The notes below the pieces were generated by a model. That model had not been told where the DNA came from, did no database searches, and was given only the letters and a program-made list of their open reading frames with translations. Below, in pieces: positions 16,507 through 27,616 of a stretch of DNA of 64,000 nucleotides. Within the stretch, counting starts at the first letter, position 1. Each line of letters opens with the position of its first letter. Source of the DNA: Bradyrhizobium sp. 132 (GTDB lineage Bacteria > Pseudomonadota > Alphaproteobacteria > Rhizobiales > Xanthobacteraceae); the NCBI RefSeq assembly GCF_023074185.1, contig NZ_JADPKY010000126.1, forward strand, positions 265,335 to 329,334, given 5' to 3'. The position numbers were made by a program, and so were the translations under genes.

Positions 16507-17070
16507 CTATTTGTCTTTCTTCTTGTCCTGAAGCGCCTTCAGTACCGCAAAGGGATGGTCCTCCGGATCGGGGGCGGTGGCCTCCACCTCGAACACGACC
16601 CCCGGCTTCCGCGGATAGGGATCGACCGCCAGGAACAGCGCATCGGTGGCAAGCCTCCCGAGGTCAATGATGCCATTGACGATCGCCTCCGGCGGATCGG
16701 CGACATGCTCCTTATCGTTCTGCCCCTCCTCCATCAGATCGGCCAGCCGGCGCACCTCGGCCTCCGGGGCGAATATAAGGTCCACCTCTTCCCTGATCTC
16801 GCTCTCGATCGGGTCGAGCGTGACCACACAGATCTGGCCGATCCGGGCGTGAACGTGCCCCGTGACCTGGATCCGGTTGCCGCTTTTCGGCACGACATCG
16901 AAGGCGGCCTGGACAGAGAGGACCTCCCGCAAGCCTGCCGTCTCGGCCATGGCCTGCCGCTCGGCGGCCGAGGCCTCGAGCTTGCGATGCAGCCCGGTGT
17001 CGGGGATCTGTGCAACGACGACGGGCACCCGCCAGGGATCGGACCCGGATCCTGTAATCGGTCGGCTCAT
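16507..17070 (-). CDS. DUF177 (YceD-like) protein
   Basis: A 187-residue member of DUF177/YceD, linked in E. coli to 23S rRNA accumulation. Typical segments are DIVPKSG-like FDVVPKSGNRIQVTGHVHA, QICVVTLDPIESEIREEVDL, and the acidic PPEAIVNGIIDLGRLATDAL ahead of a DPYPRKPGV motif. The alphaproteobacterial form lacks the paired cysteines seen in some homologues except the single one in QICVVTLDP. It overlaps the upstream chaperone gene by four bases (ATGA), showing a shared transcript. Confidence 0.88.
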   Translation of the reverse strand: MSRPITGSGSDPWRVPVVVAQIPDTGLHRKLEASAAERQAMAETAGLREVLSVQAAFDVVPKSGNRIQVTGHVHARIGQICVVTLDPIESEIREEVDLIFAPEAEVRRLADLMEEGQNDKEHVADPPEAIVNGIIDLGRLATDALFLAVDPYPRKPGVVFEVEATAPDPEDHPFAVLKALQDKKKDK

Positions 17071-17633
17071 GGCGTGACATCCTCAGGAAGCGCTGGAGGA
17101 AACTTGAAGGACGCACCCAGCAGTGCGGCCTCGCCGGTCCGGCCCAGATCGGCCTCGGTAGCCCTGGCATAGTCCGCCAGCCGCTGCGCCTGATCCATGC
17201 CGGCTCCATTCAAGATATTCTTGCAGATCGCCGATGCCAGCGTCGCGGCGCCGCCTTCCATGGCCTGGTCGTAGGCCTGGACCCGGCCGTAAAAGGCCTC
17301 GCCGAAGGCGCGCATCCGCTTCGGCACGGTCTGGTCGCCTATCCCCATCTCGCGCAGATTGTCGTCCATGTCCTCGCAGAAGCGATCGAACAGCGCCTGC
17401 GACAGCTCGGTGGCGCCTTGTTGGGAAGCGCTCTGGACCGTGCGCAGGCGGCGCAGCAGCAGCCAGAGATGCAGCAGCAACAGGTCGAAACGCCCGTTAA
17501 CCGTATCCGGCACGCCCAAGTCTCGGTAAAATATGGGTTCTCGCGCCTGCGTCACGATCATGCCATAGATGGCTTCAATGGTGCCCGGCGAGGCTAGCCG
17601 GGGTTTCCTGAAGTGATTGAACGGCCAAAACAT
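17067..17633 (-). CDS. ubiquinol-cytochrome c chaperone family protein
   Basis: The 188-residue product carries the CBP3-like domain (mitochondrial Cbp3/UQCC1 relatives) needed for cytochrome b and complex III assembly: AIYGMIVTQAREPIFYRDLG, VNGRFDLLLLHLWLLLRRL, and FDRFCEDMDDNLREMGIGD with KRMRAFGEAFYGR. It starts the plsX-side operon and is divergent from bamE across a 98-base gap. In alphaproteobacteria the same chaperone-DUF177 pair is usual. The bacterial role is inferred from the mitochondrial family. Confidence 0.9.
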   Translation of the reverse strand: MFWPFNHFRKPRLASPGTIEAIYGMIVTQAREPIFYRDLGVPDTVNGRFDLLLLHLWLLLRRLRTVQSASQQGATELSQALFDRFCEDMDDNLREMGIGDQTVPKRMRAFGEAFYGRVQAYDQAMEGGAATLASAICKNILNGAGMDQAQRLADYARATEADLGRTGEAALLGASFKFPPALPEDVTP

Positions 17634-17731
17634 TGTGGTTTCCGCAAGCGGGCGCGCGCGTGTTGCATTCAGAGTCTCCGCCCGGTACTTCAGCGCCTCG
17701 CGCGACGCAAGGGGACGGAATCAGTTCCGCT

Positions 17732-18217
17732 ATGACGATAACGAACCAGACCAGCCGGCGCGCGGACAAGCGGCGCGGCGTTCAAGCACGTTGGCGCGGC
17801 TTGCGCCTGTTCGCGGCCACGGCCCTGGTTGGCGTTGCGCTTGCCGGCTGCACCGGCGAGCAGTTCCAGAAGGGTTACATCCTGCCGCCCAACGCGCTGG
17901 AGCAAATTCCGATCGGCGCGAGCCAGGATCAGGTGCTGATCGTGATGGGCACCCCTTCCACGGTCGCAACCCTCGACGGCGAGGTGTTCTATTATATCTC
18001 GCAGCGCTCGGAGCGCATGGTCGCCTTCATGAACCAGAAGGTGGTCGACCAGCGCGTCATCGCCGTCTATTTCGACAAGTCGCGACGCGTGCGTCGGCTT
18101 GCGAATTACGGTCTCCAGGACGGCAAGATCTTCGACTTCGTCAGCCGCACCACGGCGACGTCGGGCCAGGAGATGAGCTACCTCACGCCGATCTTCAAGC
18201 TGCTGAGCTTTAACTGA
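17732..18217 (+). CDS. bamE: outer membrane protein assembly factor BamE
   Basis: BamE is a small lipoprotein of the BAM complex that inserts beta-barrels into the outer membrane. After a positively charged N-terminus and hydrophobic stretch comes the lipobox LAGC with Cys40 as the lipid-bearing residue. The SmpA/OmlA domain is clear: IPIGASQDQVLIVMGTPST, then GEVFYYISQRSERMVAF and RVIAVYFDKSRRVRRLANYG. The ATG at 17732 is preferred because upstream codons lack family similarity. It is divergent from the chaperone gene and probably monocistronic. Confidence 0.9.
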   Translation: MTITNQTSRRADKRRGVQARWRGLRLFAATALVGVALAGCTGEQFQKGYILPPNALEQIPIGASQDQVLIVMGTPSTVATLDGEVFYYISQRSERMVAFMNQKVVDQRVIAVYFDKSRRVRRLANYGLQDGKIFDFVSRTTATSGQEMSYLTPIFKLLSFN

Positions 18218-18313
18218 GCCTTCAGCCTGCGGCGTCGTGCCGCTGCGTGCGACTTGCCGTTGCGCGTCCTGTTCCATACGCTCCTTGCAAAACAAGAAGC
18301 AGGGAGTGGATTC

Positions 18314-19315
18314 GTGCCCAATAGATTGCTGTCCCGCCGTCGCGTGCTCACCGGTGCTGCCGGCCTCTCGGCCGCAGCGATCCTGCCGCGATCGAGCCTG
18401 GCAGACTGGAAACCCACCGAAAACGTCCGCGTCGTGGTGCCCGCCGCCGCCGGCGGTTCGACCGACGTGATGGGCCGGCTCCTGGCCGCGCATCTGCAGA
18501 CCGCCTGGGGCCAGTCGGCCGTCGTTGAAAACCGCTCCGGTGGCGGCGGCACGATCGGCGCGGCCGAGGTGGTCCGTTCGAAGCCGGACGGCCACACCAT
18601 CCTGATCGGCAATCCCGGTCCGAACGCAATCGCCTACAGCATTTTCAAGAACCTCACCTACAAGCCGGACCAGCTCCAGCCGGTCTCCAACATGATCCGG
18701 ATCCCGAACATCGTCTCGGCGCATCCGAAGACCGGCATCAAGTCGATCGCCGAGCTGATCGCCTATCTCAAAACCAATCCCGACAAGCTCAGCTACGCCT
18801 CCTCCGGCGTCGGCCAGAGCCCTCACCTCACCGGCGCCTGGTTTCTCCAGCTCACCGGCCTGAAGATGACGCACATCCCGTTCCGCGGCGCTGGTCCCGC
18901 GCTCCAGGCGGCGCTCGCCGGCGACATCCAGATTCTGTTCGACAACCTCTATCCGAGCCTGCCGCAGGTGCAGAACGGCACCCTCACCGGCCTCTGCGTC
19001 ACCACGACCGAGCGCAGCGACCTCGCGCCGAACCTGCCGACCATGCGCGAGAGTGCGCCGGAGCTGGCGAATTTCGACGTCTCGTCGTGGTTCTCGGTTT
19101 TCCTGCCGAAGGGCGTCTCTCCTGCCGTGCTCGAGGCGCTCAATCTCCAGGTGAAAGCGATGCTCGAGCGCGACGACATCAAGAAGAACATCGTCGCTAT
19201 GGGCGCCCGTGCCGACTACGGCACGCCGCAGCAGTTTGCCGAATTCGTGGACGTCGAGACGAAGAAGTTCGCCGGCATCATCCAGAAGGAAGGGCTGCAG
19301 ATGGACGTGCAGTAG
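18314..19315 (+). CDS. tripartite tricarboxylate transporter substrate-binding protein (Bug/TctC family)
   Basis: A 333-residue periplasmic solute receptor. The GTG start has AGGGAG seven bases upstream. The export signal starts RLLSRRRVLTGAAGLSAAAI, with twin arginines suggesting Tat export, and cleavage after SLA. Family landmarks follow: VVVPAAAGGSTDVMGRLLA, VVENRSGGGGTIGA, GVGQSPHLTGAWF and PFRGAGPALQAALAGDIQ. Bug proteins are abundant in Bradyrhizobium and bind small carboxylates or aromatics; the membrane partners TctA/B are not nearby, so its ligand and transporter are unknown. Confidence 0.9.
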   Translation: MPNRLLSRRRVLTGAAGLSAAAILPRSSLADWKPTENVRVVVPAAAGGSTDVMGRLLAAHLQTAWGQSAVVENRSGGGGTIGAAEVVRSKPDGHTILIGNPGPNAIAYSIFKNLTYKPDQLQPVSNMIRIPNIVSAHPKTGIKSIAELIAYLKTNPDKLSYASSGVGQSPHLTGAWFLQLTGLKMTHIPFRGAGPALQAALAGDIQILFDNLYPSLPQVQNGTLTGLCVTTTERSDLAPNLPTMRESAPELANFDVSSWFSVFLPKGVSPAVLEALNLQVKAMLERDDIKKNIVAMGARADYGTPQQFAEFVDVETKKFAGIIQKEGLQMDVQ

Positions 19316-19324
19316 GCGTCACTT

Positions 19325-19413
19325 CCGTCATTGCGAGCGCAGCGAAGCAATCCAGAATCCCTTCGCGGAGAGACCCTGGATTGCTTCGTCGCAAGAGCTC
19401 CTCGCAATGACGG
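19325..19413. repeat. REP-like palindromic repeat (CCGTCATTGCGAG type)
   Basis: Terminal 13-base inverted repeats (CCGTCATTGCGAG, 19325-19337; CTCGCAATGACGG, 19401-19413) enclose inner complementary stretches GCGAAGCAATCCAG and CTGGATTGCTTCG. The whole would fold as a long hairpin. I recall this sequence as a common intergenic repeat in Bradyrhizobium. It lies between the binding-protein stop and the terminator. Confidence 0.8.
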
Positions 19414-19440
19414 ATTGAAAGCATCCAACCTATCGAACAG

Positions 19441-19470
19441 AAAACCCCGCGGCTCACGCCGCGGGGTTTT
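19441..19470. terminator. bidirectional Rho-independent terminator
   Basis: A perfect 12-base stem AAAACCCCGCGG (19441-19452) with CCGCGGGGTTTT (19459-19470), loop CTCACG. The stem carries A and T runs at its ends, so it can stop both the rightward binding-protein transcript and the leftward hppA transcript. Confidence 0.88.
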
Positions 19471-19490
19471 GTCTTGTTCGTTCGCGCCGC

Positions 19491-21611
<2,121 letters not shown>

Positions 21612-21847
21612 GTGATTTTTTGCCTCAGATCCTTGATGAACGTACCCCCGGCGCCTTTTATTTTCCGTCGTGCGGTGCGGCGCCTTGATGTTGAACAAGG
21701 CCGCCCTTGCCCGAAGGCGCGGCCCTAGTCGGTCACAAGCTTGCCAAAATCAAATTGAGGGTGCAACGCCGGATAAGGCCGAAAAAGCCGATCTCGGCAG
21801 GTATTTAGGCTCAGTCGGAGAGACTGGACGCCGGTTTGGGGCAATTC

Positions 21848-22849
21848 CTAGAAGTGGCTGTAGGACAGCCGCTTCAAGGCCAGTTCCTGGCCCTGCCCGT
21901 CCAGGAAGCGCGCCGGCTCGTGGCCAGCCATGATCGTGCCGATGGCCGTGACGGTAAGGCCTGCCGCCCGTCCCAAGGCAATCAGCGCGTCGCTTTGCGC
22001 CGGCGGCACCGTGCACAGCACCTCGTAATCGTCACCCCCGGCCAGCAGCGTCTCAACGCAAACGACGTTGGCCGCGATCAGGCCGGCCGCAGCAGCCGAG
22101 AGCGGCACGCTCGCCACGTCGATCGTGGCCGAGACGCCTGATGCCGCACAGAGCTTTGTCAGATCTCCGGCAAGGCCGTCGGAGACATCCATCGCAGCCG
22201 TCGCATGCTCACGCACCGCCTGCGCGAGAGCATTGCGCGGCTGCGGCACGCGATAGCGCGAGATCAGCACCTCGCGCGCGTGCGGATCGGAGGCCAGCGC
22301 ACCCGCTACCGCGCCGCCCTTGAGAACATCAAGGCCGAGCGCGGCGTCCCCAATTGTCCCCGTCACCAGGATGCGGTCACCCGGCCTTGCACCGGTGCGG
22401 CCGACCATCTGCCCCCGCGGCACGCGGCCGAAGGCGGTGATCGAGATCATCTGCGGCCCCGGCGTCGACACCGTGTCGCCGCCGAGCAGCGGGCAGGCAA
22501 AGGTTTTCGCGTCCTCGCCCAGCGCATCCGCGAACGGCCTGAGCCAGGCGTCCTCCTTGCTGCGCAGCGCCAGCGTCAGCACGAAGCCGGCAGGGGTCGC
22601 GCCCTTGGCCGCGAGATCGGACAGATTCACCCGCAGCGCCTTGCGCGCGATGGTGTCGGGCTGATCGGTGGCAAGATAATGCACGCCCTCCACCACCGCA
22701 TCGGTGGTGACGACGATATCCTCGCCTTGGGATTTCAGGATGGCGGCATCGTCCACCAGCCCTAGCGCGCCGGGATCGGTCGCCAGCGGCTTGAAATAGC
22801 GCGCGATGAGAGAGTCTTCGGCGGATACCGGTTCTTTGTCCTGCGTCAC
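21848..22849 (-). CDS. thiL: thiamine-monophosphate kinase
   Basis: ThiL phosphorylates thiamine monophosphate to the active diphosphate. In this 333-residue protein the Mg/ATP motifs are VDDAAIL near the N-terminus, TTDAVVEGVHY, NLSDLAAKGATP, LLGGDTV and the later MDVSDGLAGDL and LAGGDDYEVLC. The GTG start is taken because coding similarity begins at EDSLIARYFKPL and the upstream part of the frame runs into a palindromic repeat. It follows nusB in direction, separated by that repeat, as in many alphaproteobacteria. Confidence 0.93.
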   Translation of the reverse strand: MTQDKEPVSAEDSLIARYFKPLATDPGALGLVDDAAILKSQGEDIVVTTDAVVEGVHYLATDQPDTIARKALRVNLSDLAAKGATPAGFVLTLALRSKEDAWLRPFADALGEDAKTFACPLLGGDTVSTPGPQMISITAFGRVPRGQMVGRTGARPGDRILVTGTIGDAALGLDVLKGGAVAGALASDPHAREVLISRYRVPQPRNALAQAVREHATAAMDVSDGLAGDLTKLCAASGVSATIDVASVPLSAAAAGLIAANVVCVETLLAGGDDYEVLCTVPPAQSDALIALGRAAGLTVTAIGTIMAGHEPARFLDGQGQELALKRLSYSHF

Positions 22850-22859
22850 GGTACTAGAC

Positions 22860-22979
22860 CCGTCATCCTGAGGTGCGAGCCCTTGCGAGCCTCGAAGGAT
22901 GCGCGGCCGAGATGCACCCTCAGTGGCACGCCGCCGTCCTTCGAGGCCTCCGCTTCGCTCCGGCACCTCAGGATGACGG
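22860..22979. repeat. palindromic intergenic repeat (CCGTCATCCTGAGG type)
   Basis: Perfect 17-base inverted ends: CCGTCATCCTGAGGTGC (22860-22876) and GCACCTCAGGATGACGG (22963-22979), with inner complementary CCTCGAAGGA / TCCTTCGAGG. It separates nusB from thiL. The sequence is of a type I recall as dispersed in Bradyrhizobium genomes. Open frames across it are artefacts. Confidence 0.82.
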
Positions 22980-23001
22980 CTACGGCGGAGGTCGTCTCAA
23001 T

Positions 23002-23499
23002 CTACCCTCTCCCGAACTCGTCACCGCGAAACTGGCGGCCGATCTGGTCGAGCACCGCGTTGACCATGCCGGTCTCCTCGCGATCGACGAAGGCGTTGGC
23101 GACATCGACATATTCGGAGACCACGACGCGGCCCGGAACGTCCTTGCGGTGCTCCAATTCGTAGGCCCCGGCCCGCAGCACCGCGCGCAGGATCGCTTCG
23201 ATGCGCTTCAACGGCCAGCCCTTCGACAGCGCCTCGTCAATCAGGGGATCGAGCTTCTTCTGGTCGCGTACGACGCCGGAGACGACGTCGCGGAAGAACG
23301 CCGCTTCCGCCGGGAGATATGTATCGCCCTCGACCTCATTGCCGAGCCAGTGGCTCTCGAACTCCGCAAAAATGTCGTTGATGCCGGCGCCGGCAATGTC
23401 CATCTGGTAGAGCGCCTGCACGGCGGCGAGCCGCGCCGCACCGCGTCGGTTCGCCTTCTTCTCCGCGCCAGCCGGCGGCCTTTTGTTGTTATCGGCCAT
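23002..23499 (-). CDS. nusB: transcription antitermination factor NusB
   Basis: NusB binds boxA RNA with S10 (NusE) to allow rRNA antitermination. The 165-residue all-helical product shows RRGAARLAAVQALYQMDIAG, a central DVVSGVVRDQKKLDPLIDEAL, and the signature EAILRAVLRAGAYEL followed by VVVSEYVDVANAFV. It is slightly longer than the E. coli protein at the N-terminus, typical of rhizobia. The ATG at 23499 lies next to the ribH stop; a TTG six bases upstream is an alternative. It closes the riboflavin cluster. Confidence 0.95.
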   Translation of the reverse strand: MADNNKRPPAGAEKKANRRGAARLAAVQALYQMDIAGAGINDIFAEFESHWLGNEVEGDTYLPAEAAFFRDVVSGVVRDQKKLDPLIDEALSKGWPLKRIEAILRAVLRAGAYELEHRKDVPGRVVVSEYVDVANAFVDREETGMVNAVLDQIGRQFRGDEFGRG

Positions 23500-23501
23500 G
23501 A

Positions 23502-23993
23502 TCAAGCCCGTGCCAGCCGGCGTTTTATCCGCAGCATCGCAATCGCGGCGCGCGCGGCATCGCCGCCCTTGTTGAGCTCGCTGGCGCGCGCCCGCGCCCA
23601 GGCCTGCGCCTCGGTGTTGACTGTGAGGATGCCGTTGCCGAGCGGCAGCTTGCGCGCCACCGCGAGGTCCATCAGCGCGCGCGAGGATTCCTGCGAGACG
23701 ATCTCGAAATGAATGGTGTCGCCACGGATCACGCAGCCGAGCGCGATCACGGCGTCATAGGGCTTGCCATTGGCAGCCGCGGCATCGATGGCAATCGCCA
23801 CCGCCGCCGCGATCTCCAGCGCGCCGGGAACCGTGATGACATCATGGGTCAGGCCCGCCGCCTTCAACTCGGCCACTGCGCCGTCCAGAAGCGCGTCCTG
23901 GAGATCGTCATAGAACCGCGCCTCGACAATCAGCGCGCGCGCGCCGGAAATGTCGGTCTGGTCCTTCAGGGGTGCACGCCGTGCGTCAGCCAT
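23502..23993 (-). CDS. ribH: 6,7-dimethyl-8-ribityllumazine synthase
   Basis: Lumazine synthase condenses the ribitylaminouracil made by the RibD branch with dihydroxybutanone phosphate. This 163-residue subunit has ALIVEARFYDDL, the substrate loop VPGALEIAAAV (55-65), GCVIRGDTIHFEIVSQES (including the catalytic His of the RGDT-x-H region), and PLGNGILTVNTEAQAWAR. It is placed between ribE and nusB, with no stop-to-start gap to nusB, consistent with a single operon. Confidence 0.97.
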   Translation of the reverse strand: MADARRAPLKDQTDISGARALIVEARFYDDLQDALLDGAVAELKAAGLTHDVITVPGALEIAAAVAIAIDAAAANGKPYDAVIALGCVIRGDTIHFEIVSQESSRALMDLAVARKLPLGNGILTVNTEAQAWARARASELNKGGDAARAAIAMLRIKRRLARA

Positions 23994-24064
23994 AATCGAT
24001 CCGTTTCACAGGGGTTGGCGCTATGTAGTCGCCGCCAGCGGGTAAGCCAAGTTCAAAGACGCCG

Positions 24065-24673
24065 TCACTTCATTTCCGTCAGCCGCGCCGCGTAGCGGGC
24101 CATCAAATCGACCTCAATATTGACCTCGGTGCTTGCCTTCCAGGTACCGATCGTCGTGACCGTCAGGGTGTGCGGGATGATCAGCACCGAAAAGATCACG
24201 TCCTTCACCGTATTAACCGTCAGCGACACGCCGTCGAGCGTGATCGAGCCCTTGGTCGCGATGAACCGCGCCAGCTCCCGCGTCGTGGAGAGCTCGAACC
24301 GAGCCATGTCGGGCAGGTCCTCGCGGCTGACGAGGGTCGCGATGCCATCGGCGTGGCCGGCGACGATATGCCCGCCAAGCTCGTCGCCGATTTTGAGCGC
24401 ACGCTCGAGGTTGAGCCTCGTGCCGACCCTCCAGTGCTTTGCGGTCGTCAGCGCCAGCGTCTCGGCCGCAGCATCGACGTCGAACCAGGTGGAGCCACTT
24501 TCGACACCCGAGGCGACGACGGTCAGGCAGACGCCGTTGCAGGCGATCGAGGCGCCATCGGCAATGGTGGTCTGATCGTAGCGGCAGGTGATGCGCAGCC
24601 GGTGCAACTGGCCCTGCGCCGTCGGCGCGAAGCCGACGATCTCGCCGATATCGGTGACAATGCCGGTGAACAT
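24065..24673 (-). CDS. ribE: riboflavin synthase, alpha chain
   Basis: Riboflavin synthase dismutates two lumazines into riboflavin. The start MFTGIVTDIGEI is invariant in the family and fixes the ATG despite a longer open frame. The product (202 residues) has two tandem lumazine-binding barrels: first with ADGASIACNGVCLTV (about 40-54), second with LGGHIVAGHADGIA and TKGSITLDGVSLTVN (about 135-150). ribD ends two bases upstream of its start codon, so the genes are co-transcribed. Confidence 0.97.
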   Translation of the reverse strand: MFTGIVTDIGEIVGFAPTAQGQLHRLRITCRYDQTTIADGASIACNGVCLTVVASGVESGSTWFDVDAAAETLALTTAKHWRVGTRLNLERALKIGDELGGHIVAGHADGIATLVSREDLPDMARFELSTTRELARFIATKGSITLDGVSLTVNTVKDVIFSVLIIPHTLTVTTIGTWKASTEVNIEVDLMARYAARLTEMK

Positions 24674-24674
24674 G

Positions 24675-25823
24675 TTATGCGCGCTCGTAGACGGTGAGAG
24701 TATCGTGCTCGAATGTCTCGCTAGCATGAACCTTGTAGGCCTGCGACTGCGTGATTTTCGACAGGGGCAATGCATCGAGCGCATCCACCCCGTCGGCGCC
24801 CACCGCTTCCGCGCCGTGGAACAGCCAGATCTCGTCGGCGAGGCCGGCCGTGACGAAGGACGCCGAAACACGGCTGCCGCCCTCGACCATCAACCGCGTG
24901 ATGCCCTTGTCGGCCAGCGCCTGCAGCACGGCCGCAAGATCGAGCCCGGATGCGTTGCCCGGCGATATGCGGATCACCTGCGCACCGGCGGCGCCAAGCC
25001 GCGTGGCGGCCGCAGCTTCCGCGAGCTCAGAACCCACCACCCACAGCGGTGTCTCGCGCGCAGAGCCGACGAGCTTGCTCGCGCCGGAAATGCGCAGGCT
25101 CCGATCGAGCACCACGCGCACCGGCGAGCGCGCCGCCATGCCCGGCAGGCGGCAGTTGAGCTCCGGATCGTCCGCCAGCACCGTGCCGATGCCGATGAGG
25201 ATGGCGTCGCTCTGCGCGCGCAAGAGATGCACGCGATTGCGCGCCGCCTCGCCGGTGATCGCAACCGGCTTGCCCCCGGCCGCGCCGATCTTGCCGTCGG
25301 GCGAGACCGCGAGCTTCAGGATCACATGTGGGCGGCGATCCCGGATACGGCGAAAATGCCCGGCGTGGTCGAAGGCGGCCTCCGCCGCACAAGGACCCAC
25401 ATCCACCGTGATGCCGGCAGCACGCAGGCGGGCGTGGCCTTGGCCGGCGACTTCCGGATTGGGATCCTCGATCGCGGACACCACCCGCTTAATGCCGGCG
25501 GCGATCACCGCGTCAGCGCAGGGCGGCGACTTGCCGAAATGCGAGCACGGCTCCAGCGTGACGTAGAGCGTGGCGCCGCGCGCGGCCTTGCCTGCACGCC
25601 GCAGCGCTTCAGGCTCGCCATGCGGCCGTCCGCCAGGCTGGGTCCAGCCGCGGCCGACGATGACACCGTCCTTGACAATGACGGCGCCGACGGCCGGATT
25701 GGGCCAGGTGCGCCCCTGCCCGCGCCGGCCGAGCGCCAGCGCCAGCGCCATGAAGCGCCGATCGGTATCCCTGGACTCGCGGGCCTTCTGCGCAAATTGA
25801 TCCTCCAGGATGCGGAAGATCAT
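24675..25823 (-). CDS. ribD: bifunctional riboflavin deaminase/reductase RibD
   Basis: RibD deaminates and then reduces the pyrimidine intermediate of riboflavin synthesis. The N-terminal deaminase has the zinc ligands His68 in the PHGEPEAL motif (HGE in place of the common HAE) with Glu70 as proton shuttle, and Cys93 and Cys102 (PCSHFGKSPPC). The C-terminal reductase domain (about 160-375) holds LKLAVSPDGKIGAAGG and LMVEGGSRVSASF. Total 382 residues, normal. Its start overlaps the nrdR stop (ATGA) and it runs into ribE with a 1-base gap. Confidence 0.96.
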   Translation of the reverse strand: MIFRILEDQFAQKARESRDTDRRFMALALALGRRGQGRTWPNPAVGAVIVKDGVIVGRGWTQPGGRPHGEPEALRRAGKAARGATLYVTLEPCSHFGKSPPCADAVIAAGIKRVVSAIEDPNPEVAGQGHARLRAAGITVDVGPCAAEAAFDHAGHFRRIRDRRPHVILKLAVSPDGKIGAAGGKPVAITGEAARNRVHLLRAQSDAILIGIGTVLADDPELNCRLPGMAARSPVRVVLDRSLRISGASKLVGSARETPLWVVGSELAEAAAATRLGAAGAQVIRISPGNASGLDLAAVLQALADKGITRLMVEGGSRVSASFVTAGLADEIWLFHGAEAVGADGVDALDALPLSKITQSQAYKVHASETFEHDTLTVYERA

Positions 25824-26302
25824 TTGCGGATCGCGGCGAGCCGCGCTTGCTCCTCACCGGAGAGCTCGCCGAGCACGTCGGCGAAATCCTTGGCCTCGCG
25901 GAAATTGCGGTAGACCGAGGCGAAGCGCACATAGGCGACGTCGTCGAGCGTGCGCAGATGCTCCATCACGGTCTCGCCGATTACCTCGGAGGAGATTTCG
26001 GCCTCGCCCCCGGTCTCGAGCTCGCGCACGATGGTGGAGACCATCTTCTCGACCCGCTCCGGCTCGACCTGTCGCTTGCGCAAGGAGATCGACACCGATC
26101 GCATCAGCTTGTCGCGGTCGAACGGCACGCGGCGGCCGTTGCGCTTGATCACCGTGAGCTCGCGCAGCTGCACGCGCTCGAAAGTGGTGAAGCGGAAATT
26201 GCAGGCGACGCAAACGCGCCGCCTGCGGATCACGGAAGAGTCCTCGGTCGGACGCGAGTCCTTTACCTGCGTATCGAGACTGTTGCAGTTCGGGCAGCGC
26301 AT
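25820..26302 (-). CDS. nrdR: transcriptional repressor NrdR
   Basis: NrdR senses ATP/dATP and represses ribonucleotide reductase genes. The N-terminal zinc ribbon uses Cys3, Cys6, Cys31 and Cys34, with RRRRVC between, followed by the ATP-cone domain (RNGRRVPFDRDKLMRSV to VAYVRFASVYRNF). The 160-residue length is typical. It lies between glyA (15-base gap) and ribD (4-base overlap), the standard order in alphaproteobacteria. Confidence 0.97.
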   Translation of the reverse strand: MRCPNCNSLDTQVKDSRPTEDSSVIRRRRVCVACNFRFTTFERVQLRELTVIKRNGRRVPFDRDKLMRSVSISLRKRQVEPERVEKMVSTIVRELETGGEAEISSEVIGETVMEHLRTLDDVAYVRFASVYRNFREAKDFADVLGELSGEEQARLAAIRK

Positions 26303-26317
26303 CCGTTTAACCCAACC

Positions 26318-27616
26318 TTACTGGTAGATCGGAAACCGGTCGGTGAGCGCCTTGACCCGTTCCTTGATCGCGGCTTCCACCAGCGGCGCCTTGCCGTCGT
26401 CGGACTGCGCGATCGCGTTCAGGACTTCGACGATCATGCTGCCGACCTGCTGGAATTCAGCGACGCCGAAGCCGCGCGTGGTTGCCGCCGGCGTGCCCAG
26501 CCGAATACCGGAGGTGACAAACGGCGAGGCGGGGTCGAAGGGAATGCCGTTCTTGTTGCAAGTGATGGCGGCGCGGACCAGCGCCTTCTCCGAGACGTTG
26601 CCCTTCAGGCCCTTCGGCCGGAGGTCAACGAGCATCAGATGGTTATCGGTGCCGCCGGAGACAATGTCGAACCCGTGGCCCTTGAGGGTTTCGGCCAGCG
26701 CCTTGGCGTTCTCGACGACGTTCTTCGCATAGACCTTGAAGTCCGGACGCAGCGCCTCGCCAAAGGCCACCGCTTTCGCCGCGATCACGTGCATCAGCGG
26801 TCCGCCCTGAAGACCCGGGAAGATCGCCGAATTGAGCTTCTTGGTCAGCGCCTCGTCATTCCACAGCATCAGCCCGCCGCGCGGACCGCGCAGCGACTTG
26901 TGCGTCGTGGTGGTGGTGATGTGGGCATGCGGCACGGGTGAGGCATGCACGCCGCCGGCCACGAGGCCCGCGAAGTGCGCCATGTCGACCAACAGGTACG
27001 CGCCGACGCTGTCCGCGATCTCGCGGAAACGCTTGAAGTCCCAGGCGCGCGAATAGGCCGAGCCGCCGGCGACGATCAGCTTCGGCTTGACCTCTTCGGC
27101 CTGCTTGGCGACCGCGTCCATGTCGATGATCTGGTCCTCACGGCGCACGGTGTAGTGCGCCGCCTTGAACCACTTGCCGCTCATGTTGACGGGCGAGCCG
27201 TGGGTGAGATGGCCACCGGCCGCAAGATCGAGGCCCATGAAGGTGTCGCCGGGCTGGAGCAGCGCCAAAAACACCGCCTGGTTCATCTGGCTGCCGGAAT
27301 TGGGTTGCACGTTGGCAAAGCCGGCGCCGAACAGCTTCTTGGCGCGATCGATCGCGAGATTCTCGGCGACGTCGACCCACTCACAACCGCCGTAATAGCG
27401 CGCGCCGGGATAACCTTCCGCGTATTTGTTGGTCATCACCGAACCCTGCGCTTCCAGCACGGCACGGCTGACGATGTTCTCGGAGGCGATCAGCTCGACC
27501 TCATGACGCTGCCGGCCGAGCTCGCCCTTGATGGCGGCTGCGATTTCCGGGTCGGCCTGGTCGAGCGAGGCGGTGAAAAACGAATCGGGGGCGGAGGCGG
27601 TTTTGGCGAAGGTCAT
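26318..27616 (-). CDS. glyA: serine hydroxymethyltransferase
   Basis: GlyA converts serine and tetrahydrofolate to glycine and methylene-tetrahydrofolate with PLP. The 432-residue protein has LIASENIVSRAVLEAQGS, NKYAEGYPGARYYGG, the PLP lysine Lys240 in TTTTHKSLRGPRGG, and LMLVDLRPKGL. It leads the nrdR-rib-nusB gene set. The 270 bases upstream contain no recognised riboswitch; the gene's promoter must lie there. Confidence 0.97.
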   Translation of the reverse strand: MTFAKTASAPDSFFTASLDQADPEIAAAIKGELGRQRHEVELIASENIVSRAVLEAQGSVMTNKYAEGYPGARYYGGCEWVDVAENLAIDRAKKLFGAGFANVQPNSGSQMNQAVFLALLQPGDTFMGLDLAAGGHLTHGSPVNMSGKWFKAAHYTVRREDQIIDMDAVAKQAEEVKPKLIVAGGSAYSRAWDFKRFREIADSVGAYLLVDMAHFAGLVAGGVHASPVPHAHITTTTTHKSLRGPRGGLMLWNDEALTKKLNSAIFPGLQGGPLMHVIAAKAVAFGEALRPDFKVYAKNVVENAKALAETLKGHGFDIVSGGTDNHLMLVDLRPKGLKGNVSEKALVRAAITCNKNGIPFDPASPFVTSGIRLGTPAATTRGFGVAEFQQVGSMIVEVLNAIAQSDDGKAPLVEAAIKERVKALTDRFPIYQ